64,000 bases of DNA from Candidatus Methanomethylophilaceae archaeon (GTDB lineage Archaea > Thermoplasmatota > Thermoplasmata > Methanomassiliicoccales > Methanomethylophilaceae), in the NCBI GenBank assembly GCA_944320495.1, contig CALUHR010000005.1:124001-188000 (forward strand), given 5' to 3'. How positions within the stretch are numbered: position 1 is the first letter of the stretch; every line of letters starts with the position of its first letter. Below the pieces are notes generated by a model that was given only the letters and a program-made list of their open reading frames with translations, had not been told where the DNA came from and did no database searches. A program made the position numbers and the translations under genes. Of the stretch, positions 55,408 through 63,964 are shown piece by piece.

Positions 55408-56997
55408 ATGTACAGATTCGAGAAAACTGCCAATCATCAGAAGATGTTGGCCGCAGCCCTCGTGGCGATGCTCGCCATCTGCTCCTTCGCGTGCGTATTC
55501 TCTGAGGAGAGCGACGCCGCCTACGACCAGAGCTTCGACATCAACATGAGGACTGGAGACGCGTTCTCCTACACGCCCGCGGTCAATCTCTCCGATGCCA
55601 CCATCGGTACACCCACTGGTTCCGCCATGTCCGCGGGACTCTCTTGGACCACTGGAACTCTCGGCGGATCCTTCGCGACCGCCACCGGTTCGAGTTCCGC
55701 CAACCAGGCCGTCATCACGGCCAACTGGACCAACGGATCCCTGTCCCAGACCGCCAAACAGACCATCAACTTCTACGTCTACGACCTCATCACCTTCAAC
55801 AACGGAACCTCCGGAAGCGAGTCCTACATCATAGAGGACATCACCGAGGACATGTCCGTGGCCACCATCAACGTCGCCAGCGGCCAGTATCCCGTAACCC
55901 CCACGATGACCCATACCATCGCCAAGGACGGGGGATCCGACAACGGACTGTTCACCTTCGACGACGTCTCGGGCGCCCTCACCGCCGCCAGGAACGCCAC
56001 CGCCGGTGACGAGGGAACCTACACCGTCACCGTCACCGCCACCTACTCCGGCGACGGCGGACACGCCAACGGAGGAACCGTCACAGACACCAAGCAGTTC
56101 GTCTACACCATCAACGTCGGAGCCGACTTCGCCCTCGACAGCGAGCCCGAGCAGGTCAACACCTTCGTCACCAACACCACCACCTCCCAGAACCAGTTCA
56201 CCATCACCACGAACTACCCCGATGAGACCTTCACCTACACCATCAAGGAGGTCACCAACGGAATGACCGCCCTCGTCAAGCAGGGTTCCGCCGGAAGCGA
56301 GAACGTCTTCACCATCGACACCTCCGCCGGTGCCAACCCCTGGGACGACGACAAGACCACCACCGTCAAGGAGTTCGACGTCACCGTCACCGTCGCCGGA
56401 ACCATCGGCGAGTACGGCGACTCCGAGGTCAGCGAGGACATCACCGTCCACGTGAAGATCTTCGCCGAGCTCGTGTTCATGGACGAGCCCAAGATCGCCG
56501 ACGTCCAGGCCCTCTCCGCCACCGGCAACGGCCTCGACGCCCTCGCCACCGCCAGCTTCTCCGGAGCCAAGTCCATCACCTACAACTGGGGAGACGGAAC
56601 CCAGACACACGTCGACGTGAAGAACACCTCCAACCCGACCTACTCCGCCAGGCATGTCTACGACTCCGCCGGCACCTACCTGGTGACCATCACCGCCGAG
56701 AACGATGTCGGAACCCAGAAGGCTTACATGCTCTACGACGCCACCAACGGCGCATGGGCCGCCGCCGACGAGACCACCGAGACCAGCGACGATGACAAGG
56801 GCTTCTTCGAGGAGCACGGATACCTCTTCATCCTCTTCGCGATCTTCGCCCTGCTGATGGTCGTCGTCTTCTTCGGAGTCGGCATCCAGCACCCCTTCGT
56901 CGCCATCGCCGCCATCGCCTTCGTGATCCTGGCGGTGCTCTGCTTCCTGTACGACGACTTCGGACTCCTCGACGGATTCCTGGACGGAGAGAGCTGA
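55408..56997 (+). CDS. S-layer-like abundant surface protein
   Basis: 529 residues. Signal segment MLAAALVAMLAICSFACVFS, then several beta-sandwich domains; the middle/late part has a PKD-like domain (SITYNWGDGTQTHVDVKN...ARHVYDSAGTYLVTITAEN). Two C-terminal spans: LFILFAIFALLMVVVFFGVG and FVAIAAIAFVILAVLCFLYD. Codon use is extreme (GCC, ACC, GTC, ATC, AAC almost exclusively), like dys, pointing to a very highly expressed protein. Function as main cell-envelope protein is inferred. Confidence 0.75.
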   Translation: MYRFEKTANHQKMLAAALVAMLAICSFACVFSEESDAAYDQSFDINMRTGDAFSYTPAVNLSDATIGTPTGSAMSAGLSWTTGTLGGSFATATGSSSANQAVITANWTNGSLSQTAKQTINFYVYDLITFNNGTSGSESYIIEDITEDMSVATINVASGQYPVTPTMTHTIAKDGGSDNGLFTFDDVSGALTAARNATAGDEGTYTVTVTATYSGDGGHANGGTVTDTKQFVYTINVGADFALDSEPEQVNTFVTNTTTSQNQFTITTNYPDETFTYTIKEVTNGMTALVKQGSAGSENVFTIDTSAGANPWDDDKTTTVKEFDVTVTVAGTIGEYGDSEVSEDITVHVKIFAELVFMDEPKIADVQALSATGNGLDALATASFSGAKSITYNWGDGTQTHVDVKNTSNPTYSARHVYDSAGTYLVTITAENDVGTQKAYMLYDATNGAWAAADETTETSDDDKGFFEEHGYLFILFAIFALLMVVVFFGVGIQHPFVAIAAIAFVILAVLCFLYDDFGLLDGFLDGES

Positions 56998-57024
56998 GGA
57001 GTGGGCATGGACGGGACAGCGGAT

Positions 57025-57066
57025 GCGCGGACCGTCCGCGCGGATCTGTACGGGGGATCCTCCCCC
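57025..57066 (+). terminator. Two hairpins after the S-layer-like gene
   Basis: GCGCGGA-CCG-TCCGCGC (57025-57041) and GGGGGA-TCC-TCCCCC (57052-57066), ahead of the next gene's GAGGTGA ribosome binding site. They probably attenuate read-through from the strongly expressed gene into the surface-protein operon. Confidence 0.6.
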
Positions 57067-57095
57067 CATCCCGGCCCCTTTCATGAGGTGACCCC

Positions 57096-58634
57096 ATGAA
57101 CTGGAAGATGGCATTCGCCGTCGTTCTGATCATAGCGGTCGCCGCAGGGGCCGCCGTCATGGGCCTCGACGCCGCCGACGACGGCGGCATCGAGGACACC
57201 TACGTTGACAACGAGGTGTTCCAGGTGCCCTATGCCGCGGACGGTTCCATGGGCTCCGTCGAGATGGAGGGCTATCTGTCCTGGGATGAGGTGACCTTCA
57301 CCGCCGTCCCCAGCCAGGGATACTCCTTCGACCGCTGGGCCTACGCGTCCGACGGCTCCACCTACTCCGAGAGCATCTCCTTCACCGTACCGATCGGGAG
57401 CGTCCCCGATGTGGTGGCGTACTTCGTCCCTCTCGAAGGGAACAAGGTCGTCACCCTCGAGTGGGACATGCCCGCCTTCGACGGCGACGACATCGAGGTT
57501 GTCGCGGTCACCCACGATTCGTTCTCCGTCGCCATAGACTCCGCCGAATGGTGGGAGTCCGTCTACGGCGACGGCGACACCCAGAGGCACGCGACCTCGG
57601 ATGTCCTGGTCCCCTCGGCCCTGGTGGTATGCGACGGCGTCGTCGACGCCATAGCGGACCACCTGGAGCCGATGATGGCGGGGCTCACGGACACCCAGAG
57701 GGCGATCGCTGTCATGTACTTCGTGCAGGACGCGATTGACTACCGCGAGGACATCTCGCTGTACGGCGAGAGCGAGTTCTGGGCCCTGCCGATGGAGACC
57801 GTGTACTCCCTGGAGGGGGACTGCGAGGACACCTCCACACTGTATGTGGCGATCGCATCCGTCCTCGGCCTCCAGGCGGGGTTCGTCTCCTTCGAGGACC
57901 CCTCCGCCGGCCACATGGGCGCGGCCGTCGCCATAGTCGACGGCGCGCCCGTGTCCGGCAACGGGGTCTTCGGGATCGACGGGACGACCTACGCCTTCGT
58001 GGAGACCACCTCCGACGGGTACAACTGCCCCCTCGGCTCCCTGGGCACCTACCAGGGAGGGGTGACCTTCGACATCGACGACGGCAAGTGGACCCCCCTC
58101 TTCTACGAGGAGGGGACATTCACCTCCGGTGCCACCGCGCCGATCGCCGGGTCCTCCGACCCGGCGACCCAGTACGGGGTGGTGTACGGCTCCTTCTCGG
58201 AGCCGCCCTCCATCCCCCTGGGCGTCGGCGACACGTTCCTCTACGTCCCGACAACCTCCCTCCCGAGCGAGATCGCCGCCTCCGGCGACGGCCTCGTCTC
58301 GGAGGGGGGATTCCTTATCTGGGATGCGGAGGCGAACGAGCTCTCCGGGACCGCAGTCGAAGAGGGCACCTACACGGTGACCCTCTCCGCCTCCTGGACC
58401 CACGGGGAGCTGGAGCAGACCGCCACCCAGACGATCGTGTTCACCGTCTCCTCCTCCGCCCCGGACTACTCCGGGGAGGACGTGGAGCTGGTGTACTCCG
58501 CGGCCACGGGCGAGTGGAACATCGTGACCACCGAGCCCGTCAGCCCCGAGAGGGACAACTCGGTCCTCTGGATGGCGGCCGGCGCGCTGGCCGTCATCGT
58601 GGCGGGACTCCTGATCTGGAGGACGGTAGCATGA
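57096..58634 (+). CDS. Surface transglutaminase-like protein, anchored
   Basis: 512 residues. N-terminal signal/anchor MAFAVVLIIAVAAGAAVMGL, a small beta domain (SYDRW-like QGYSFDRWAYASDGSTYSES), then a transglutaminase-like domain: Cys in EGDCEDTSTLYVAIASVLGL (about 250), His in SAGHMGAAVAIVDG (about 280) and a following Asp. A cadherin/Ig-like domain follows, then the anchor VLWMAAGALAVIVAGLLIWR-TVA. Acts outside the cell, perhaps cross-linking or cleaving surface proteins. Overlaps the next gene (ATGA). Confidence 0.8.
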   Translation: MNWKMAFAVVLIIAVAAGAAVMGLDAADDGGIEDTYVDNEVFQVPYAADGSMGSVEMEGYLSWDEVTFTAVPSQGYSFDRWAYASDGSTYSESISFTVPIGSVPDVVAYFVPLEGNKVVTLEWDMPAFDGDDIEVVAVTHDSFSVAIDSAEWWESVYGDGDTQRHATSDVLVPSALVVCDGVVDAIADHLEPMMAGLTDTQRAIAVMYFVQDAIDYREDISLYGESEFWALPMETVYSLEGDCEDTSTLYVAIASVLGLQAGFVSFEDPSAGHMGAAVAIVDGAPVSGNGVFGIDGTTYAFVETTSDGYNCPLGSLGTYQGGVTFDIDDGKWTPLFYEEGTFTSGATAPIAGSSDPATQYGVVYGSFSEPPSIPLGVGDTFLYVPTTSLPSEIAASGDGLVSEGGFLIWDAEANELSGTAVEEGTYTVTLSASWTHGELEQTATQTIVFTVSSSAPDYSGEDVELVYSAATGEWNIVTTEPVSPERDNSVLWMAAGALAVIVAGLLIWRTVA

Positions 58635-59941
58635 GCGCAGCCAGAAGGGCCATCGCCCTGATGGCCGTGATCGTGACCCTGACGGCCGCCTTCGCTGTTG
58701 TGGGAACCGTAGGGTTCGACGACAGCGAGGGGTCTGTCGAGATTGTCGACGGATTCAGAGCGGAATCCGAATCCGAGATGACCCAGATGGTCCTCGACGA
58801 GGACGGTACCGAACTCATCGAGATCACGGCTGTGATCCGCTCGGACGGCTGGGTGAAATTCACATACGGCCCCGTGCTCGAGGACAGCCGCAATTATCTG
58901 GCATACACGATCGGCTTCAAATTCGGCGATAACCCCCTCAGGGAGGGACACTCTGCGATGGAGGGCGTTAATCCCGCACTCATAGAGAACGCCGGACTCC
59001 AGCCGACCGGCGAGGGTTACGGATACGCCGAATTCTACATGGCGGAGGATGGGGTAAGTGCAGACACCCCCATCGGCCCCGTGACCAGGTTCGATTTCAC
59101 CTTCACCGCCCAGACAATCTACAACTACACCACAACGATAACATACGATGCCAACGCGACGGGAGATTACAACCTCCCTCCGACGACCTCCCGCGAGGAC
59201 AGTAGGACATCCGCGTCCACCATGAATGTGAGTCTCACCGCCTCCTCGACCGAGCTCACCCGCGACAGGTACGTCCACGTCGGATGGAACACCAAAGCCT
59301 CCGGCGACGGCGTCCACTGCGACCTCGGAGGGAGCATCGACGTGAGGATCGGCGATGACATAACCCTCTACGCCGAGTGGGAGATTGTCTCCCATACCGT
59401 GTCGCTGTACACGACCGACGACACCACGCCCTGGAAGCAGGTGTCGGTCCAGGACGGACAGGTACTGTCCGTCGGCGACCCGACCCCGCCCGAGGGACAG
59501 TTGTTCGCCGGATGGTACACCGACAACACCCGTTCCACCCCGTTCGACCCCACTACGGCGATCACGGCGGACGACGCCCTCTTCGCCAAGTTCGTGGACG
59601 AGCTGGAGTTCACCACCACGCCCACGGCCAAGGCCAACGTCACCTCCGTGGAATCCAGCGGCACGTTCGTGTTCGACTCCGGTGCATCCGCATCGGCCGC
59701 CAAGGTGCTCTGGGAGTTCCCCGACGGCACCACATCCACCGACAGGGTGACCACGCACTGGTTCGAACCTGGAACCCATACTGTCAAGCTGACCGTGTGG
59801 AACAGCAACGGCGAGATGTCCGAGACGGAGTTCGACGTCACCGTCACCGACGGTAACGACAATCTCCCGATCCTCTGGATCGCCGCGGGCATCCTCGCAG
59901 TCGCAGTCATCGGCATCGTGATCTGGAGGGTTGCGATATGA
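58631..59941 (+). CDS. Surface protein with InlB repeats and PKD domain, anchored
   Basis: 436 residues. Signal segment IALMAVIVTLTAAFAVVGTV; a unique N-terminal domain; two Listeria-Bacteroides/InlB-type repeats (YVHVGWNTKASGDGVH...ITLYAEWEI and LFAGWYTDNTRSTPFDPTTA); a PKD domain (AAKVLWEFPDGTTSTDR...THWFEPGTHTVKLTVWNSNG); anchor NLPILWIAAGILAVAVIGIV-IWRVAI. Coupled to both neighbours by ATGA overlaps. Confidence 0.82.
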   Translation: MSAARRAIALMAVIVTLTAAFAVVGTVGFDDSEGSVEIVDGFRAESESEMTQMVLDEDGTELIEITAVIRSDGWVKFTYGPVLEDSRNYLAYTIGFKFGDNPLREGHSAMEGVNPALIENAGLQPTGEGYGYAEFYMAEDGVSADTPIGPVTRFDFTFTAQTIYNYTTTITYDANATGDYNLPPTTSREDSRTSASTMNVSLTASSTELTRDRYVHVGWNTKASGDGVHCDLGGSIDVRIGDDITLYAEWEIVSHTVSLYTTDDTTPWKQVSVQDGQVLSVGDPTPPEGQLFAGWYTDNTRSTPFDPTTAITADDALFAKFVDELEFTTTPTAKANVTSVESSGTFVFDSGASASAAKVLWEFPDGTTSTDRVTTHWFEPGTHTVKLTVWNSNGEMSETEFDVTVTDGNDNLPILWIAAGILAVAVIGIVIWRVAI

Positions 59942-61323
59942 ACGCATCCAACCGCGCGGTCGCCATCCTGGCAATCGTCGTCACCCTTCTCTCGGCATCG
60001 TTCGTGGGAATCGTATTCTCCGACGATGCCGACGCCAGCAGCACTCCGACGGAGCTCATCCACATGGGCACTGCCTCGGACAACATCACATCCGACAACC
60101 CCGCCGTCATCGAATACGGCGGAGAACCCGCAGTGGAGGTCTACGTCAACAGCAACCTCTCCGACGGCGAATCCGCCGAATCCTGGGACAAGACCGTCTA
60201 CTTCCGCTTCGTTTCCGACGCGCTGAAGGGCTACAACATCTACATCTACGACACGTGGTACTTCACGGACGGTTCCTCGGACGAGTACAACGGGAACAAC
60301 GCTCTCAACAGGAGCAACGAGTACTGGAACACCAACGCGTGGTCCTCGCTCAGGCCCGTCAACCTGACGATGGACAGCGGGGTCAACCGCATCGTCATTC
60401 ACGCCTACATCAACGACCAGGACAGCGGCTACTCGGGGAAACCCGACAGGCTCTCCGGGACCAACGAGGTCACCTTCGACTTCACCCTGGGCAGGACTGA
60501 CGGGTACACCTACGTCACGAAGGTGTCCTACGACATCAACTACTCCGGGGGTTCCAACCCCAACGCGACCTCCACCGATCCCGTGTACCGGCCCTCCGCG
60601 TCCACGGAGAATGTGAAGGTCAAGATCGCGGGCGAGCAGACGAGGTCGGGTTACACCCACGTGGGATGGAACACCTCCTCGTCCGGGAACGGCACCCACT
60701 ACGACGTCGGAGCCACCATCGACGTGAGGATCGGCTCCGAGATCACCCTCTACGCAGAGTGGCAGATCGACAGCCACTCGATAGCACTGTACACGACTGA
60801 CGACTCCAACCCGTGGAAGACGGTATCCGTCCAGCACGGACAGCATCTCTCGATAGAGGATCCGACGGCCCCCGAAGGGAAGCTGTTCGCGGGCTGGTAC
60901 ACGGACAACACCAGGACGCAGCCCTACGACTATCCGAGCGTGACGGCGGACGATTCGCTGTATGCTTTGTTCGTCGACGAGCTGGCGTTCACCACCACGC
61001 CGACGGCGTCCCAGAACGTGACTCCCATCGAGCCCGAGGGGACGTTCATGTTCAGCTCGCTCGAATCCGAATCCGCTGCGAAGGTTCTCTGGGAGTTCCC
61101 CGACGGGACGACTTCTACCGACAGGGTGACGACCCATTGGTTCGAACCCGGTTCCTACAAGGTAAAGCTGACCGTCTGGAACAGTCTCGGAGAAGCATCC
61201 ACCACGGAGATTCAGGTCGAGGTCGGAGAGGAACCCGACGAGGATTCGAACGTCCTGATCTGGGTTACCGCTGGGATCGCGGTCGTGATCGTCGCCGTCG
61301 TCGTGGCGAGGAGGTTCATATGA
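59938..61323 (+). CDS. Surface protein with InlB repeats and PKD domain, anchored (paralogue)
   Basis: 461 residues. The same plan as its predecessor; the C-terminal ~230 residues are near-duplicates (HVGWNTSSSGNGTHYDVGAT, LFAGWYTDNTRTQPYDYPSV, AAKVLWEFPDGTTSTDRVTT), while the N-terminal domain differs (DKTVYFRFVSDALKGYNIYI...TWYFTDGS). Anchor NVLIWVTAGIAVVIVAVVVA-RRFI is in frame. Tandem duplication with exchange of the N-terminal domain. Confidence 0.82.
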   Translation: MNASNRAVAILAIVVTLLSASFVGIVFSDDADASSTPTELIHMGTASDNITSDNPAVIEYGGEPAVEVYVNSNLSDGESAESWDKTVYFRFVSDALKGYNIYIYDTWYFTDGSSDEYNGNNALNRSNEYWNTNAWSSLRPVNLTMDSGVNRIVIHAYINDQDSGYSGKPDRLSGTNEVTFDFTLGRTDGYTYVTKVSYDINYSGGSNPNATSTDPVYRPSASTENVKVKIAGEQTRSGYTHVGWNTSSSGNGTHYDVGATIDVRIGSEITLYAEWQIDSHSIALYTTDDSNPWKTVSVQHGQHLSIEDPTAPEGKLFAGWYTDNTRTQPYDYPSVTADDSLYALFVDELAFTTTPTASQNVTPIEPEGTFMFSSLESESAAKVLWEFPDGTTSTDRVTTHWFEPGSYKVKLTVWNSLGEASTTEIQVEVGEEPDEDSNVLIWVTAGIAVVIVAVVVARRFI

Positions 61324-62645
61324 ACATGACTAAAACCCGCGACATCAGCGGGAGATCGGCCGCCATCGGCATCGTCGTGCTGATGGCGGTCGCCGCCCTG
61401 GCGATCGTGCCGATGTGCTCGGACGATTCCGAGGCCGTGACGGATCTCGGAGTTTACACCGGCGGAACCAATCTGAGCAGTAAGGACGCCGCATATTCTG
61501 GAATCGAGGTTGACATCTCCAGAATCAATGGGATGACACTCTTCGTCTCAATGGGCGCCCAAATCAAAGTGACATATGACAACTACGTCGACAAATATGA
61601 TGATAATTCGAATGGATTGGGAATGGGATGGAGCATCGGATCTGGCACAGTTTCCGAATACGGAAGTTGCAGATGGGAGGATGCAGCAATCAATTCCTTC
61701 AAACTCATCTGCCTCGATCCGAACAACATTACGAATCTGGGACCATACACTGGCGGAGAGAATCTGAGTTTTGAGAAAGCTGCATATTCTGGCGTAAACG
61801 CCAGTGTCACAGATGATGCTTTTCCAAACACTGGTGCGGGTCGTCCAAATGATATCTATGTGTTGCCTGGGGCCCATATACGCATTGTTGCAGAGGACAC
61901 GGGCCCTTCTTTCACATACTACCCGAATTGGTTCATCTCGTCTACCAATGGGAGAGGGTTGGAGGTGATTGATGGGACAGTCCCAGGCTACGGCGAATGG
62001 TTGGTGATGTGGGACGGTATCGTTCACATCGACATAGGGCTAGTGTGTCTGGGCCCCAGCCACACCGTAACCTTCAACTCGAACGGAGGTTCCGATGTCC
62101 CCAACCAGGTGACCGACTCCGACGGATACGTCATCGCCCCCGAGGACCCCGTCCTCGCGGGCCATGTGTTCGCGGGATGGTTCACCGACGACGGAGAGCC
62201 CTTCGACTTCTCCCAGCCCGTGACATCGGACATCACCCTCCACGCCCAATGGGTCGACGAGCTCGTGTTCACCACGACTCCCACATCCAACGGCACGGTC
62301 CAGTCCGTCCCGATGATGGAGGGCATGATCGTCTGCGACGCCACCCAATCTTCCGATTACACGTCCATCCTCTGGGACCTGGGGGACGGGACGTTCTCCA
62401 CCAACACATACGTCACCCACAGCTACGCCTCTCCGGGGCAGTACACGGTGACGCTCACGGTCTTCAACGAACATGGGAGTGATACCACGGAATTCACTGT
62501 GAACGTGCCCGAGGATGCCGGCAGGGGGGGGGGGGCAGTGACCTCTTGCCCTACGTTCTCGTCGCCATCCTGGCACTCGTATCGGGAGGTCTGGTCCTCA
62601 GACGTCTCCTGTGAACTGATGACAAATGAGGGGGTGTTCCAGTGA
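61320..62645 (+). CDS. Surface protein with duplicated LGxYxGG domain, anchor out of frame at poly-G
   Basis: 441 residues as sequenced. Signal segment IGIVVLMAVAALAIVPMCSD, two copies of a ~95-residue unknown domain (TDLGVYTGGTNLSS... and TNLGPYTGGENLSF...), an InlB repeat (FAGWFTDDGEPFDFSQPVTS) and a PKD-like domain (TSILWDLGDGTFSTNTYVTH). After DAGR a 12-G run shifts the frame: as given, the tail is soluble and ends at GTGA with the next gene. With 10 or 13 G the tail becomes SDLLPYVLVAILALVSGG-LVLRRLL, a proper anchor. The central part is AT-richer than the ends. Confidence 0.8.
   Translation: MNMTKTRDISGRSAAIGIVVLMAVAALAIVPMCSDDSEAVTDLGVYTGGTNLSSKDAAYSGIEVDISRINGMTLFVSMGAQIKVTYDNYVDKYDDNSNGLGMGWSIGSGTVSEYGSCRWEDAAINSFKLICLDPNNITNLGPYTGGENLSFEKAAYSGVNASVTDDAFPNTGAGRPNDIYVLPGAHIRIVAEDTGPSFTYYPNWFISSTNGRGLEVIDGTVPGYGEWLVMWDGIVHIDIGLVCLGPSHTVTFNSNGGSDVPNQVTDSDGYVIAPEDPVLAGHVFAGWFTDDGEPFDFSQPVTSDITLHAQWVDELVFTTTPTSNGTVQSVPMMEGMIVCDATQSSDYTSILWDLGDGTFSTNTYVTHSYASPGQYTVTLTVFNEHGSDTTEFTVNVPEDAGRGGGAVTSCPTFSSPSWHSYREVWSSDVSCELMTNEGVFQ
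62524..62535 (+). repeat. Poly-G run (12) at the anchor junction
   Basis: Twelve G encode Gly codons just before the C-terminal membrane span. 12 G: soluble tail to 62645. 11 or 14 G: stop after GGGQ. 10 or 13 G: membrane anchor ending at 62614. Confidence 0.9.
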
Positions 62646-63964
62646 ACACCCTCTCGAACCTCAAAACCATAGCCGTGGCCGCAATCGCGATCGTCTCGGC
62701 GCTGATGTTCGTACCGATGATGTCGGACGATTCGGATGCGGTCACGGATCTCGGAGTTTACGCCCAAGAGGGGGAGAATGTCAGTTCTCCGACGGCGCTC
62801 TACTCCGGCATCAATGTATGGACAACCGTAGCATTCGTTGACAACAACGAGGTTTACTACGTCTCCCCCGGATCGGAGATCACTTTCGTCATGAACGACA
62901 TCGGGGGACTCACCATCGATTCGAAGGACAAACTCGGATTGAAGGAGGATTCGAGTGTTGGAATCTATGGCGGAATCAGCGGGACGATCACCGGCCAGGG
63001 GTATGTGGAGATCACAGCCGAGGGGGAGTTTTTCTCCAAGTTCTCGTTCTACGTCGCCTGCATCGACCCGAACGGCAGTTCCGATCTCGGAACATACGAT
63101 GGCGGACCCAACATGAGTTCGCCAGAGAAGACGTATTCCAAGATTGAAATACGTGGCTATACCGACTTTTGGAATTTGATCGACGGTTCGAATCTCGTCG
63201 TCTACGTCTCTGATGGGTCGGAGGTTTGGGTCCAGGGTGCCATAATGAGCACGAATCTGGAACGCAACGATCTGAATCTCTCCATTGCTGACATGGAGAT
63301 ATTGTATGGGACGGTCGAAGGCTATGGAACCACGATTTTCAGATCCGAGGCATCACTGTTCACGGTTGTGTGTATGGCCCCTACTCACACCGTCGTCTTT
63401 GACTCCGAAGGCGGTTCCAGTGTCCCCAATCAGGTAACCGACACAGACGGCATCGTCACCGCCCCCGAGGACCCCGTTCTCTCAGGATACATCTTCGGCG
63501 GCTGGTACACCGAGGACAACATCCCGTTCGACTTCTCCCAACCCATATCAGAGGACATAACGCTCCACGCCAAATGGATCGAGACACTCGTCTTCACCAC
63601 GGTTCCAACATCCAGCGGTACCGTCAAGGCCGTCCCGATGATGGCGGGAACCATCGTATGCGACGCATCCCAATCCAGCGACTACACGTCGATCCTCTGG
63701 GATCTCGGGGACGGGACCACATCCACCAACACGTATGTGACACACTACTACAGCCAGCCCGGGACCTATGAGGTAACCCTCACCGTCTTCAACGAACACG
63801 GAACGGATGTCACTACATACACTGTCGAGGTTCCCGAGAGCTCGACCGGGGGGGGGGGCATGACAACCTTCTCCTCTACATCGCAGTCGGACTGCTCGCA
63901 ACCATTCTCATCGCAGTCGTCGCATTGCGGTTGCTCTGACCACTCCATGGGGGCGGTCGCGTGA
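62642..63964 (+). CDS. Surface protein with duplicated LGxYxGG domain, anchor out of frame at poly-G (paralogue)
   Basis: 440 residues as sequenced, from GTG (GTGA). The same order as its predecessor: signal segment IAVAAIAIVSALMFVPMMSD, two LGxYxGG-type domains (TDLGVYAQEGENVSSPTALY and SDLGTYDGGPNMSSPEKTYS), InlB repeat (FGGWYTEDNIPFDFSQPISE), PKD-like domain. An 11-G run after ESST puts the tail in a Ser/Cys-rich frame. With 9 or 12 G the tail is HDNLLLYIAVGLLATILIAV-VALRLL, a clear anchor. Confidence 0.8.
   Translation: MNTLSNLKTIAVAAIAIVSALMFVPMMSDDSDAVTDLGVYAQEGENVSSPTALYSGINVWTTVAFVDNNEVYYVSPGSEITFVMNDIGGLTIDSKDKLGLKEDSSVGIYGGISGTITGQGYVEITAEGEFFSKFSFYVACIDPNGSSDLGTYDGGPNMSSPEKTYSKIEIRGYTDFWNLIDGSNLVVYVSDGSEVWVQGAIMSTNLERNDLNLSIADMEILYGTVEGYGTTIFRSEASLFTVVCMAPTHTVVFDSEGGSSVPNQVTDTDGIVTAPEDPVLSGYIFGGWYTEDNIPFDFSQPISEDITLHAKWIETLVFTTVPTSSGTVKAVPMMAGTIVCDASQSSDYTSILWDLGDGTTSTNTYVTHYYSQPGTYEVTLTVFNEHGTDVTTYTVEVPESSTGGGGMTTFSSTSQSDCSQPFSSQSSHCGCSDHSMGAVA
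63848..63858 (+). repeat. Poly-G run (11) at the anchor junction
   Basis: 11 G: soluble tail to 63964, its stop overlapping the next start (GTGA). 10 G: immediate stop (GGGA then TGA). 9 or 12 G: membrane anchor ending at 63939. Confidence 0.9.

Noticed and set aside
55297-57114. Minus-strand open frame (605 codons) opposite the S-layer-like gene
   Set aside because: A mirror of extreme C-ending codon use; sequence is low-complexity Gly/Val/Asp and has no start signals.
58466-61137. Minus-strand frames of 500-590 codons opposite the InlB/PKD genes
   Set aside because: Antisense shadows that mirror the paralogy of the + strand genes; no ribosome binding sites or domains.
62524-62535. Programmed ribosomal frameshifting on the G run as the main explanation
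   Set aside because: Cannot be excluded, but no stimulating structure or slippery heptamer of a known type is seen next to it; DNA slippage or a miscalled homopolymer is simpler.
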